From assembly GCA_030490835.1 (NCBI GenBank), contig CM059971.1, forward strand, positions 120,002,564 to 120,066,563: a stretch of 64,000 bases of DNA. Direction: 5' to 3'. A program made the position numbers and the translations under genes. Every line of letters begins with the position of its first letter. Position 1 is the first letter of the stretch. The notes under the pieces were generated by a model. It worked only from the letters and a program-made list of their open reading frames with translations. It did no database searches and was not told where the DNA came from. This document shows positions 45,639 to 57,071 of this stretch, piece by piece. The DNA is from Annona cherimola (Eukaryota > Streptophyta > Magnoliopsida > Magnoliales > Annonaceae).

Positions 45639-47445
45639 TAAGGTGTAGAATGGAACCCGACCTGTCACTTGTCTTCTTTTTCCCGTGTGTCAGACTCCCG
45701 GATTCCGGCGACTGTGCGCTCCCTTCCCTTTCTTCTGCATTTCCTTGATTCTCCCCTTTCTTTGTCTCCTGATCTCGCTTTTCAATGCTTTGTATGTCTT
45801 GGAATCCGATTCCTATTCATTTTCACGGCTGAAATTTGCAGCTTTTCGAGCTCGAATTTGATTTCCCGCTGGAATCGAGCTCCTCATCTGCGCTTGATTT
45901 GATTTTCTACCCGCATTTGACTATAGCAGCTTTTTCGGAACGACTATCGATTTCTTGATTTTTTTTTCTGTACGAGATTCCATTTTCTGATTTATGAGGT
46001 TGATTGATGAATTCTACTTTTGATTCCTTTTATAGATTTCGTCATTTTTGCTTGAATACGTCGATTTCTGTCGGTAGTTTCGGCGTGCTACTTGCAGTTT
46101 TTAGGCTTTCGCTATGTTTTGTCGCTTTTTTAAGTTGAAAAAAAGCAGCACTTTTTGCAGGTACGTACTGGTCTATATTCCTTCTGCGACGTGAATCCTT
46201 GTGTTTCTGTGTTGATTGATTGATCATGTTTTTAAATTTTCACGCGATGACGTCTTTTCAGTCCTCTAAATACGGTGAGTTGAATATATGGCATTTCTAG
46301 AGCATATAACCTTGAAGCATTTTCGCGAATTTTGCACTGATAATACAGCCCTCGAGCACCATGTGGTGAATTTTCTTTATTTGGCTTCAAATCCAGTTTT
46401 TATTTTAATTTTCATGATTATTCTCATGCCACATTTCGTGAAATTAAGTCTGTCTCCCATTAATTATCGTTTTCTGCATTTTCCCTACTGCTGAAAGGCG
46501 TTACGCCGGCCTTTGCTGTACTTATTTGTATGGAGTTGAATCTAGGGTTTTGTGTTGATCGACAGATCCTCTTTTTGAATTTAATGCTTTCGCTTTCCTT
46601 GATTTGTGGAGTCTCAATGTAGTAACCCCTCATTATTTTTGTTTTAAATCTGGTTTCCAACTTGCTTTTTGGGAAGAAAGTTAGCGTTCTGTTGTGGTTC
46701 TGTGAAGTCGAAAGCTCATTAAGGTTGGATTTGCTTTAGGAGTGTGTCTTAGGGTTTCAGATCTAAGAATTTAATACTTAGAAAGGCACTTTGCTTCTTG
46801 CTTTTCTTTCCCGTCTTTTGTGCTCCCAAGGCTCATCTTCCTGTGGCTTGGCTGAGGTTGGTTTATGTGCCGCTTTGTGGCCGCTATAATTCTTAATTAA
46901 TTTGAAATGTAGTTCTCATTGCCATTTCTTCAATTCCCATGGGGAGGTTAAATTTCGGGCAGACATTAAGATCTAAATATGGGATTTCATAGTTTTATGC
47001 CAGTAAAAATCCATGCTCGTTTGTTTACTATTCTTTTATACTTGTAATTCTGGACTAGCAGTTAATTAGTTAATTCTCTACAACATTTCTGTCTCCATTA
47101 CAGTGGGGCTTCCTTTTTATCGGAACGTCAAGTTTGTTTATTTTTATGCCCTTTCGTTTACATTTTCCTATCCATCCACCTCTGGATTCAAGGAATCTGG
47201 CCAGTATTTAATTTTTTTCAAGTTTCAACTGCATCCTACTATAATTATGTTCCTTGTCTACTTGTAGGTCTATAGCATTGTGCCGTCAACAGAAGTGAAG
47301 ATTCTTTCCAGCTATATGCCAGGAATATTTTTCTTGTGAGTGAGCGGGATTTTCTTACTGAGCTTGTCTGTGATTTCTCTTATCCTTGTGAGAAAATGCA
47401 GGAAAAAGGTGCTTTTTTGAATATTTCTTTCTGTGCTTTCAGGTG

Positions 47446-47457
47446 ATGACCAGATGA
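47446..47457 (+). promoter_or_regulatory. Four-codon upstream ORF overlapping the main start (ATGA)
   Basis: Four bases after the acceptor of the first coding exon, ATG ACC AGA TGA reads M-T-R-stop. Its TGA overlaps the main ATG at 47454 in an ATGA arrangement. It is present in any transcript using this exon, so a scanning ribosome meets it immediately before the main start. A regulatory effect is inferred only. Confidence 0.4.
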
Positions 47458-50400
47458 ATGACCTCAAGAACAAGAAGGTGCGAGATTTTGAGAAACCATT
47501 TCCAGGATGCATGGGAAGAATGGTGAACCTTTTCGACTTGGGCCCAGTTGTTCCTGGAAACAGGCTTCTCACAGAGAGAGCACATGGAGATGGTAATTTA
47601 GTTCCCCGTTTTCCCCTTTATGATTTACGTTTGTTTGCAATTAGAAACTAATACTATAAATGTGTTTTAAGCTTTGAGCTGTAAGAGCTTCCTTGCTCTT
47701 TTGTATGTGTGTATATTTTGTTTTTCTTTTTGTTATTTTTTACATATGAAGCTTTGCCATGGGAAGAAGGTTTCCTCGTCTGAATCATTATTATATTATA
47801 CAAAATTCAAGGATTTTTCTTACTCTTAATTAAGTTGTTTCCTCCCTCATTCTGTGGGTGCAAATTTGTACATCAACAGAACCAAATTTTCTGCAAATGG
47901 ATAACTGGAATATTGATAGAGAACTTATTGTACTTTTGATGCTGTGACCTCCATATTTGTCAGTGATGTGGATCCACCCTAACTGCAATATGATTATGAA
48001 TTACCAAGATTTTACTGGTTATGCTTTTAGGTTTGGTTAATTGTTTACTCATTTTCTCTTTGTAGTTGCCATCCTGACTGTAGAGTGTAGGTACCTCCTC
48101 TGGTCTGTTTTTGCTTCTTCTTTTTTATTTCATGTTTATTATTATTATTATTATTTTCCTAAAACCCTCTCCTGACAGTGGGTTGCTCAAACTAAATATT
48201 GTAAGATGTTCAATAGGTCTATTCTGAAGCATGTAATTCCATTGACCAGAACTGCGAAGAAAAGTGGCAGTCATTTTCCAATTTTAATCGTCATCGGCTT
48301 TTCTAAGGTTGTTAAGACTGTGTGGCAAAAGCAGATGGCTTTTCTTCAAATTGAGTGTTGAATGTTTCTCTCCAGTTGATTTTTTTCACTCTCCAAACTG
48401 GATAATTTTGTCCCAATTAACATTCCCTTGGTTCTAAATGTCCTTTGGTTGATTGAGATGTCTGCTTTACATCCCTTAGTGAAATTGGAATTTCTGGTTG
48501 GCAGGCTCCTCCCTTTCCAGAGGCCGGCCTCACACTTCAAAGGTGTTGGATCCCAGTGGTGACATCACGGAGGACAAATCTGTGAGTTCCTCAAGACACT
48601 TTGTTTTCAATTAAAAAGGATTCAAAAGTCGTACCATCTCCTTGGACTGTGTGTAAACAAGCTTTGTGGGTTACATTATATATTAGGCGCATGTTGGCAT
48701 TTAAATTCTGAAGGTGTATTTTTTCTGCTATGCAGGTAGCGTACGAGCTGAAGAGTTCTCCGAGCAAGAAATCTAATGGGACACCAATGAAGATGCTTAT
48801 AGCCCAAGAAATGTCCCAAGAAACAAGCTCAAAGCAGCAGCCTCCCAGTGTGGTTGCTAGGTTGATGGGTTTTGATGGCTTGCCAGCTCAGCAACTGGCA
48901 TCAAGTATGCAAAGAAGTGTCCCTGAAGACTATACACGAAGTTCTTCTGTTAAATCTGTGACAACATCAAGATGTCAGCAGCATGACAATGACCAACTTG
49001 ATAGGTATATGTGCAACAATAACTTTTCTTATTCTTATCCCCAGGCACGACCAGAGTGTAGAGATGTGTATGAAGTCTGGCAGCATCCACATGCGAAAGG
49101 TCAAAATGAAAGATTTCATGAGAATTCAACTGAGAAAAAGATGGCACTTGTTCGCCAGAAATTCAATGAAGCGAAACGACTAGCAACAGATGAAAAACTT
49201 CGTCAATCCAAGGAATTCCAAGATGCAGTTGAGGTCTTGAGTTCAAATAGAGATTTATTTCTTGAGTTCCTTAAAGAACCAAATTCCCTTTTCGCAAAAC
49301 ACCTCTATGATCTTCAGACTATACCTCCATTCCCTCAGACCAAGCGCATTACGGTGCTGAAGCCATCGAAGACTCTGGAAATGGACAAGTGTGGAAGACC
49401 AGATACAAAGATTGAAAAACACACAAAGAAACAGCAACAGGTGGTCAAAGAAGATCATCAATCGGATAGGAAAAAGTCCACTTGGACTTCTTTTGCTCAG
49501 CAAAAGGCTGATAATGCACAGCCAACAAGGATTGTGGTCTTAAAACCTAGCCCTGGAAAGACCCATGATGTCATGGCTGTTGCTTCTTCACATTCCTCAC
49601 TGCCAATGTGGTTACATGATGAGGAATTCTGCAGAGATGCAGGAACCGATGAAACCAGAGGATCAAGAGAAATGGCAAAGGAAATCACACGCCAGATGCG
49701 GGAAAGACTGAGTAGTAGCCAGAGAGAGGAAACCTTGCCATCTTCTGTGTTATTGAATGGTTACGTGGGAGATGACAGCTCATTCAATAGGTCAGAAAAT
49801 GAGTGCATAGAAGAGGGAAATCTCAGTGATTCAGAAATCATGACACCAACATCAAGGCATTCCTGGGACTACATCAACAGGTACGGCAGTCCTTTTTCAT
49901 CTTGTTCCTTCAGTCGTGCATCCTATTCGCCAGAATCCTCAGTTACAAGAGAAGCTAAGAAGCGCCTTTCAGAGAGACTGGCAATGATGGCATCAACTGG
50001 TAATAATCAAGAGCAGCGGCAAATCCGAAGAAGCTCTAGCACATTGGGTGAGATGCTTGCTCTTCCAGATAAGAAGAATGCAGGGTCTGCTCAAGGGGTC
50101 CCTAGCACATCCAGCAGCAGATCATGTGGCAATGATCCTGACCTGAGGGGTCCATTGGCTTGCTTTTCAAGCAGTGATAATAGGAACGAAGGCATGGAGG
50201 ATTCACCTAGGAACCTATCAAGGTCAAGGTCTGTTCCAGTGTCATCCACAGCATATGGGAAAGTTGAGTTGAGTGATGATGCTTCTGCTTTCAAAAGCTG
50301 CAAGCCCATTGTTCAGGAGGCGGTGGCGAAGCCCAAGAGTGGGAAGTCATCTTTCAGGGGAAAAGTTTCAAGTTTATTCTTCTCAAGGAGTAAAAAGCTG

Positions 50401-52530
50401 AATAAAGAGAAATCTGTTCCTTCTGCTTCTGCCAGACCTCCAGAGGTTCTCCCTAATGAGAGGCAGCCATCTGTAGCACAGATGAACAGTGACATTACAG
50501 AATGTCTTTCCGATGGTCTCTTTGATGAAGGACATCCATCATCCTCTGTTTTAGCCAGCTCAAAATTGCACGTTAGCTCCTCTGAGGTATATGCAGTTTT
50601 TGTATTAAAGTTTAGTACCTCGGATTCTGATCCCCTGCAGCTGGCAGCATTTGCATCTCGCCATTAAGGGTGTGTTTGTTAACAACAAAAAGCTGTCTAA
50701 GTTAAAACTTTTTAATCTAAAACTTTTCACTCTCCACAACTATCTTATTTTTTAATCATTTCTTCACATTTTTCTATACAACTACTCTATTTTTCAATCA
50801 TTTCTACACAACTACCAACACAACAAACCTATCTATTTCAACTTTATACTATTTATTCATCATCATTACCTACATCATATCACATCATTTGACAACTTTT
50901 CATCTCTATAACTTTTCATCAAAAGTTTTATCCATTCCCAAACACACCCTAAAAGTAATTTTTATCTTTATAAATTTGTGAGACCCACCTATATCAGGCA
51001 CATGTATCCACTCTTCAAACATTCATTTTCAGAAAATAGATAAAGATACCAAATAAATCCAAAAAATTGCCAAAGTTCATATGGAGGAAGATATTGGTGG
51101 GGCCTGGATATTTATCCAAAAACAAAAAATTAAAATAATAAATTTTTTGGCTGGATGCATTACTGGTGCAATGCTGCTGGGAGTAGGGGATTAGAGTCCT
51201 TGTATCTCTAGGACTTTCTTGATCCCTAACACAGTCAGAGATTCAATCCAGTGTTTGGTTAACAATAGTTAGCAATAAAAAAAAAAGCATAATTGAGTTT
51301 TACACATGCTGCAAAACAGTAATTGATACATTATTTATGCTTATCAACATATGCTGGAAAATTTCCACTTAGGATAACATCTATTTGTCTTGAGAATTGT
51401 GACTTTTTTAAAGGATTTTTCTTCTTTGGACTAGTGGCTTAGGTGCCCGGATAGATGTCTCCATACACGTAGGAATAGTGAGTATCAGCCATATTAGCGA
51501 AATACTGCTTTCTATTCTTTTTGGTTTTAATTATGCACAACTTTCTTACTTGGGGTAAAAATTTATTTATTTTCTAGGCAGTTCTGTCTCTATCAAAGCC
51601 TGGTGGACTTATGAACTCTAGCGAGAACCACGACCAGCCCAGTCCTGTTTCAATTTTAGAAGCGCCATTTGAAGATGATGTTAACACGTCACATTCCTCA
51701 GAGACTGCCATTGAAGACTATGGTCCTGGTATGTTTTAAAACTTACAGCAGATTCTTTCACTCTCGGGTAAAGATTTGTTAAGTCTCCTAATTCTAGTCA
51801 TGTCTCTAAAACAGAGCCATCTGCACGTCTCCACCATAGATCTGGATTATCTGCCAAATCTCCTTTGATATCAGTTTGCCGCCCCCTGTCATGGGATGAC
51901 AATGTCTCAGGAGCTGTGACAGTCTCTTATCCATGGAAAACATCGAGTCCACCTAAACGGTCAGCAGTTTCCTCTAATACTGAGGAAGAACAACATGAAA
52001 GATTTTTGTTTGTTCAATCACTGCTGTTAGCATCTGGTTTACAACATGAGCAGCCTGGCACGGTCATCTCCAGATGGCATTCTGCAGAAAGCCCACTGCA
52101 CCCATCTTTGCTGGGTTGCAAAGCATTGAAAGAAGACGAGGAACAGAACGAATCAATACGCAGGCAACGTAGATCAGAGAGGAGGCTTCTGTTTGACAGT
52201 GTCAATGAGGCAATCAGGGAAATGGTGAGTCGGAGATCTGATGAGATTGGCTGCTCGATGGCAGCACTCTGCAAGAGGGACCTGCCAGCTGGGACAGTGG
52301 AGGATCAAGTATGGGGACAAGTGAGGGTGTGGATGTCTGCAGAGGCAAAGTGGTTTTCAGGTGAAATTCACATGACAATGGTGGTGGAAGGAATGGTGAG
52401 GAATGAGGTGGTGGAAAGAGGGTGGAGTGAGCTGACAGGGCCAGAGTTAGACGGGATCGGAGAAGAAATAGAGGGTAAATTGCTTTATGAACTGGTAGAA
52501 GAAATGTTGGGTGAATTGACTTGCTTGTAA
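47454..52530 (+). CDS. TRM/LONGIFOLIA-like protein with DUF4378, 977 aa, five coding exons
   Basis: Coding exons: 47454-47592, 48505-48581, 48736-50586, 51578-51728, 51815-52530. All introns are GT-AG and the phases agree, giving 977 residues. The protein opens MNDLKNKKVRDFEKPFPGCM, then GRMVNLFDLG. The VARLMGF motif (DUF3741-associated) is at about residues 112-118, followed by a long Ser-rich, probably disordered middle with RRSSSTLGEML. The C-terminal DUF4378 region spans roughly 800-972 (HERFLFVQSLLLASGL; RRLLFDSVNEAIREM; WGQVRVWMSAEAKWF; LLYELVEEMLGEL). Proteins of this family bind TON1 or microtubules and affect cell elongation and cortical microtubule arrays; which TRM subgroup this is I cannot say. 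Intron 50587-51577 holds a MITE, and read-through past 50586 is not coding. The start has a 4-codon upstream ORF overlapping it (47446-47457). Confidence 0.92.
48136..48157 (+). repeat. (ATT)n microsatellite in TRM-like gene intron
   Basis: This is an ATT triplet run within the intron 47593-48504. Confidence 0.9.
50668..50949 (+). mobile_element. Tourist-like MITE, 282 bp, in TRM-like gene intron
   Basis: The terminal repeats GGGTGTGTTTG and CAAACACACCC are flanked by TAA on both sides (50665-50667 and 50950-50952). It starts 81 bases after the donor of the large exon. It is the cleanest reference copy of the family in this window: ctctccacaactatctt, ttcacatttttctatacaac, caatcatttctacacaact and atcacatcatttgacaactttt occur in order. 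It is non-coding. Confidence 0.92.
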
Positions 52531-53575
52531 TGTATTGACCTTTTTTTTTTTAAAAAAAAAAAAATCTTTTTGGTTTTTGTTTTTGTTTTTAAAAATTCTT
52601 TCCCCGTTCTCTTTTACCATTATTACCATGTTGTGACAAGGATGATGATGCTGATTTGTTCTATCTTAGTTCCGCAGCGAATCAAAACAATTTGCAGTGA
52701 GTTGGTATGAGTTTGTTCACCAAACTTGTCAATTATAGGCATGTCTGTAATTTTTAAGTGTATATTGTTTTATGGATGATTCCCATCTTGTTTGCACCTC
52801 TTTATTTTAAAATTCGTGCAGAAGGCGACAAAGCCCGCAATCACAAATAATCAACCGTCCTCGTGAGTTTTTATTATTGTTATTTTTATTTTTTTTTATA
52901 ATTCGGATGCCACTTGTGATTTCTCGGGAGCCAACAGGGAATGGGCGAGTCATTTTTTCGTTTGTTTGTTTGTTCCTTTCTTGATATTTTAGTACAAGCA
53001 GGCTGGCAGGCCGCATACGTATGGAAAGGCAGAGTAGAAAACTCAGGCAGGGCAGTTGAACGCGCAAGCATCGTGTCTCAAGATGCTGGGACATCTGATG
53101 TGACAGCTCTCTATTCAATGTAGATGATCACTTGGCACTGCCAGGGAGACATTGGTGGCTAGAATAGAAGCCCCAACGGTTTGCCTTCAGATCAGGCAAG
53201 GAAAGAAACAAGTGAAGCTAGAAACAGAAAAACATTTTCCTCCTGGCAATGTATCTTCACATCTCAATTTAAGACAAATTTGCAGCCACCAATGGCACTT
53301 TCTAAGTTTGACATCCGATCCACACCAGCTCCAAGCAAGAAAAATATACGGTCGTAAAGATGATAATGCACTCATCACTGGAAAATTTTCCGGAATTTTT
53401 TTTTTTTTTTTATAATTTGGAAAGAATCTTCCACTACCGAAACCTCTTTCTCCTGATCATGTGGTTGTTCTCCTGATCAGTGATAATTCTGATCCATGCA
53501 GGGACTGACCACGAGTCGGACATACCATGGTTGTGTTCACATGCCAGGAAAAAGCATGCAAGTTTCTCAATTTGA
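52531..53575. other. Convergent intergenic interval with both 3' ends
   Basis: This interval lies between the TRM-like stop and the PPR stop. It starts with A/T homopolymers (52542-52564) and contains a plausible 3' untranslated region for each gene. The open frames across it (up to 103 codons) are not recognised and lack any support. No transposon ends were seen. Confidence 0.5.
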
Positions 53576-55975
53576 TTACATCTTAATGATACTTAACCCG
53601 GGTTTCTTTATCAGCCTCCCATCTTCAAACACACTCCTTGCTTTTGCTGCCTCCTCCCACCTCTCAACGGATGCATATATGTTCGATAGTAGTGAATGAT
53701 ATCCACCGTTCTCCGGTGCCAGTTGTGAAAGCTGTTCTCCCGCAACTTCCCCCAGTTTAGCATTCATACTCATCCTACATGCACTCAAAAGAGCTCCCCA
53801 TACCACGCTAGGATCTGACCCTCCCGGCATATGGTGGATTAGTTGGTAAGCTTCATCCAGTCTCCCAGCCCGCCCGAACATATCAATCATGCATGTGTAG
53901 TGCTCTGGTCCAGGTCGAATTCTGTATTTATTGACCATCTGGTTGAAGTATTCACACCCTTCATTAACCATGCCACAATGGCTACAAGAGGAAAGCAAAG
54001 AAATGAATGTTATAGAATTCGGCTGATAGAAGCCTTCCATCTGGGTGAAAAGTGAACATGCCTCTTCCCCTTGTCCATTCATTCCACAAGCTGCTATCAT
54101 TACATTCCATGAACTTTGATCTCTCAGACAGCCCAACTGCTGAAATAAGTGCCTTGCATTTTCTAAAGAACCATTATTAGCATAAGCATCAACGAGAGAG
54201 TTCATGACAAATGTATTTGAATCTAGCCCAATCTTCAGCACAAGACCATGCACCATTTCACTGAGACAAGCTGAGTCAACACTGGCCTGAATTACAGAAA
54301 TCAAAGTGACATGATCTGGATTGTGCTGATCTTCTAAAAGCATTTGACGAAATAGTTTCATTGCCATCCTTAATCTACCATTTCTTACGGACCCTGAAAG
54401 CATAGTGTTCCATGTGATAATGTTCCTAACGGAGATCGATTCGAAAAGGATATGTGAATATTTTACGCAGCCACAATTAGCATACATTGCTATCAAGGCA
54501 TTGGTTACAGGTAGATGCAGATCAAAACCACTCAAAAGACAGTATCCATGGATTGACATGCCTTGTTTTTGAGATTCCATCTGACCACATGATTGAATTA
54601 CAGTAACTAGAGTGACACTGTCAGGCAATGTCTTACTGTGTAGCATTTCAAGGAAGAGGGGCATACAATGAAAAGCTTGCCCATTCAGATTATATCCCAT
54701 GATCAACACATTCCAAGTAGCTGTATTCGGTTTTTCTATGTGATTGAACAACAAATAGGCAGCTGCAACATCCGAACACTTGCAATAGGCATCAACTAGT
54801 GATGTTCCCAAAACTATGTCAGAATGCAGTTCAAAGCCTTTCTTGATAATGAATCCATGGACTGATTTGACCCTGTGCAAATCTGCTAAACCCGCGTATG
54901 CAGGAATGACATTTGCAATGGTAATAGAGTCAGGTTTCACATCTGGTTCATGGAGCATATTAACAAAAAGCTCCACTGCCTCATAATCATGCCCATTTTG
55001 AGAATATCCAACTATCAAAGAATTCCAGGAGATCAAATTTCTTTCATGTAAATCCTCTTTGAATATACCACGGGCACAATCAACACTCCCCAATTTTAAA
55101 TACATATCCATGACGGAAGTCCCTACACGCACATCCCACAGGAGTCCCCTGTGAATCAATTTACCATGTATACCTTGCCCCAAATCCAAATCATCTGCTT
55201 GAACACAAGCCAAAATCAAACCCAAGAAGGTGATGTGATTTGGAGTGAAGTTCTCAGCCTCCATGTGTTGGAACAAGCGAAAAGCTACATTCCGATTTCC
55301 ACTCCTCGCATAACCACTGATCACTGAGTTCCAAGACACTAAATCCTTACAAGGCATATTATTAAAGATCCAATTTGCTTCATCCAATCTCCCAAACTTC
55401 ACGTACATTGAAATTAATGAATTGGCAACAAGAGTGTCCAATTCAAATCCATTTATTCTTGCAAAATCATGACATTCTACACCTTTCTCTTCCCATTCTA
55501 ATTCACTACAAGCCAGAATGATTCGAGCAATACTGCCAGAACTTGGAGAAAAACCTACCTCTTGCAACCATGCGAAAACCCTAAAAACCTCCTCATGAAA
55601 TCCATTAATCCCAAGTACCCAAATCAAAGAATTAAAAGATAACACATCTTTAAAAGGCATTTCCTCGAATACTTTGATTGCGTCGTAGACTCTGCGGAAC
55701 TTCACATACATCGATACAACAGCGTCCCCCACGTCGTTCGAGCACAAAAACCCATACTTAAACACGAATCCATGAAGTCCCAAGCCAGCGCTGCTATCTG
55801 CAAGGCTCGAACATGATTTGAGAAGAGGAGGGAAAGTGGAGGAATCGGGTTTTGTGGGTGTGAGAAGGAGCTTCTTGAACGAAAGCAGCGAGTCCAAGAA
55901 GAGGAGTTTTCGGGTGAAATCGGCGACAAGGGAGTTCCATGCGGAGATGTGTTTGTGGGGGAGTGGCTCCGACAC
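53576..55975 (-). CDS. PLS-class PPR protein, E-type C terminus, intronless (start codon unresolved)
   Basis: The minus strand is open to a TAA at 53576-53578. Tandem 35-residue PPR motifs of the P, L and S kinds fill residues 12 to about 720 (for example DLVSWNSVISGYARSGNRNV, NLISWNSLIVGYSQNGHDYE, DQSSWNVMIAACGMNGQGEE), with HGFVFK/HGLVLK words at the L motifs. The last 80 residues are an E-type extension (VVWGALLSACR...YHSLLSNIYAS..W..A) ending KKPGLSIIKM, with no DYW deaminase. Such proteins bind organellar RNA and often guide C-to-U editing or processing with partner proteins. The codon at 55975 is GTG, not ATG. The frame stays open upstream to a stop at 56129-56131 without an ATG, and the first in-frame ATG is at 55711, after the first motif. 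The 5' end may therefore lie in an upstream exon. Confidence 0.9.
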   Translation of the reverse strand: MSEPLPHKHISAWNSLVADFTRKLLFLDSLLSFKKLLLTPTKPDSSTFPPLLKSCSSLADSSAGLGLHGFVFKYGFLCSNDVGDAVVSMYVKFRRVYDAIKVFEEMPFKDVLSFNSLIWVLGINGFHEEVFRVFAWLQEVGFSPSSGSIARIILACSELEWEEKGVECHDFARINGFELDTLVANSLISMYVKFGRLDEANWIFNNMPCKDLVSWNSVISGYARSGNRNVAFRLFQHMEAENFTPNHITFLGLILACVQADDLDLGQGIHGKLIHRGLLWDVRVGTSVMDMYLKLGSVDCARGIFKEDLHERNLISWNSLIVGYSQNGHDYEAVELFVNMLHEPDVKPDSITIANVIPAYAGLADLHRVKSVHGFIIKKGFELHSDIVLGTSLVDAYCKCSDVAAAYLLFNHIEKPNTATWNVLIMGYNLNGQAFHCMPLFLEMLHSKTLPDSVTLVTVIQSCGQMESQKQGMSIHGYCLLSGFDLHLPVTNALIAMYANCGCVKYSHILFESISVRNIITWNTMLSGSVRNGRLRMAMKLFRQMLLEDQHNPDHVTLISVIQASVDSACLSEMVHGLVLKIGLDSNTFVMNSLVDAYANNGSLENARHLFQQLGCLRDQSSWNVMIAACGMNGQGEEACSLFTQMEGFYQPNSITFISLLSSCSHCGMVNEGCEYFNQMVNKYRIRPGPEHYTCMIDMFGRAGRLDEAYQLIHHMPGGSDPSVVWGALLSACRMSMNAKLGEVAGEQLSQLAPENGGYHSLLSNIYASVERWEEAAKARSVFEDGRLIKKPGLSIIKM

Positions 55976-56240
55976 AAGAAGGGCGAATCCTGAGTTCTGA
56001 TTCGAGTAAGAGACGGGATAGCTGGAGTAGAATGAGCGAACCTCAAGTCGATGACAGAGGAATCGGACTGGGATTTTCTTTAGTGAGGAATCCGTTTTTA
56101 CCCGTGTTTTTCCTTCCGTATTTCTGCGTTAGCAACTGAGTAGGAGGAAGATAAAAAGGCAGAGGAATGGAGGTTGGAGGGGGATATTTTTGAACGACGG
56201 AGCCGCTAGTTACCGTTACGCAGGTACATGAGGGCATGAA
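55976..56240 (-). other. PPR gene 5' region: open in frame but without ATG
   Basis: Reading the minus strand from 56128 to 55976 in the PPR frame gives an open stretch rich in Ser, Tyr, Arg and Lys (containing VRFLCHRLEVRSFYSSYPVS), reminiscent of an organelle-targeting peptide. It has no Met codon. A pyrimidine tract followed by CTCAG (complement near 56136-56140), and CAG shortly after, could be a splice acceptor. ATGs at 56229 and 56237 are out of frame. Either an upstream exon supplies the start or the gene has lost it. Confidence 0.4.
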
Positions 56241-56290
56241 ACAATGTGACGTGAATCGTGGCTGTGAATTGGGAAATAAACAAAATATTA

Positions 56291-56826
56291 GGGTGTTTTT
56301 GGAAAGTGATGAAATTTTGGAAGAAAATTTTTGTTGTAAAAGTTTTTTAAATTAATAGAAAATTATGTAATATGGTATGAGTAATACTGAGAAGTAAAAA
56401 GAATAAAATCAAAATAGACAGTCAGTGTTATAAGCCCTTTAAGCAGTGGTAACTCTAGTTGCATTTATGGCTGGCCATTTACGGTTCAAATCTTTCCTTT
56501 GTGGGGGCATTATATATATTTCATTCATTGTGAGGGTTGGCTAGTGGTGGGAGCACGTGGGTCTCTCAATTTGAGAGGTGAAGTACGATGTCTTTGTATT
56601 GAAATTTGTAAGAATATCTTAGAAGTTGATTCTAAGATTAGTTGAGATAAATGTATAATACTAATAAAAAAAAATAGATGAATCAATTGTATAAATGACC
56701 GTATAAAAATAATTAAAATTTGAGATAATTGTATAAAAAAATATAAAAAAATAATTGAAAATTAGGATAGCTTTGGAGAATGAAAAATGTTAGTTCGAAA
56801 ATTTTTGTTGTAAACAAATATACCCC
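56291..56826 (-). mobile_element. Tourist-like MITE interrupted by a SINE
   Basis: It starts GGGTGTTTTTGG after TTA (56288-56290) and ends near aacaaatataccccatg. Its two halves (56291-56419 and 56671-56826) carry the family words aataaaatcaaaatagac / aaaatagatgaatcaattgtataaatg and attaaaatttgagataattgtata, with 251 bases of SINE between. It stands back to back with another copy at 56827-57071. Confidence 0.75.
56420..56670 (+). mobile_element. tRNA-derived SINE nested in a MITE
   Basis: The A-box-like TTAAGCAGTGGTAACTC is followed by the B-box-like TTACGGTTCAAATC at 56488-56501. The 3' tail is aaatgtataatactaataaaaa, shared with the SINE at 37746-37978. The flanks aaaatagac (56411-56419) and aaaatagat (56671-56679) look like a 9-bp duplication of MITE sequence. 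A tgtgagggtt word also occurs in both SINEs. Confidence 0.72.
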
Positions 56827-57071
56827 ATGTTACAAAAAAAATTTCAATTTATCCTAACTATCATATTTTTTATTCATTTCTTAACATCCTTTAATACAAC
56901 TATCCTAATTTTTCAATCATTATTTACATAATTATTCATACAATTAACTTATCTATAATAACTTTATTTTCTTTATTATTCACTATTACTTTAATCATAT
57001 CACATCATTTTCTATAAATTAAAAAAAAATTCGTCCAAAAGTTTTTAACACTTCACAAACATACTCTAACA
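56827..57071 (+). mobile_element. Tourist-like MITE, worn ends
   Basis: The family words tcctaactatcatatttttt, atacaactatcctaatttttcaatcatt, atacaattaacttatct and atatcacatcattttc appear in the standard order. The right end is cttcacaaacatactctaac. Confidence 0.65.

Larger units (their letters stand above)
45300..46160 (+). other. Probable 5' leader exon of the TRM-like gene
   Basis: The pyrimidine-rich tract 45315-45375 (actctctctcc..gctctctctcctctcgacg) resembles plant core-promoter and start-region sequence. After it comes non-AT-biased DNA with an eight-unit CAG run (45486-45509) and a 16-codon upstream ORF (45588-45638). A strong donor CAG|gtacgt at 46160/46161 could join to the acceptor ctttcag at 47442. 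The transcription start is not fixed, and other leader donors are possible. Confidence 0.45.

Noticed and set aside
48730..50667. A 645-codon open frame ending at 50667 as a complete gene
   Set aside because: A good donor at 50587 and in-phase downstream exons show that the last 27 codons are intron; the start is also inside an intron.
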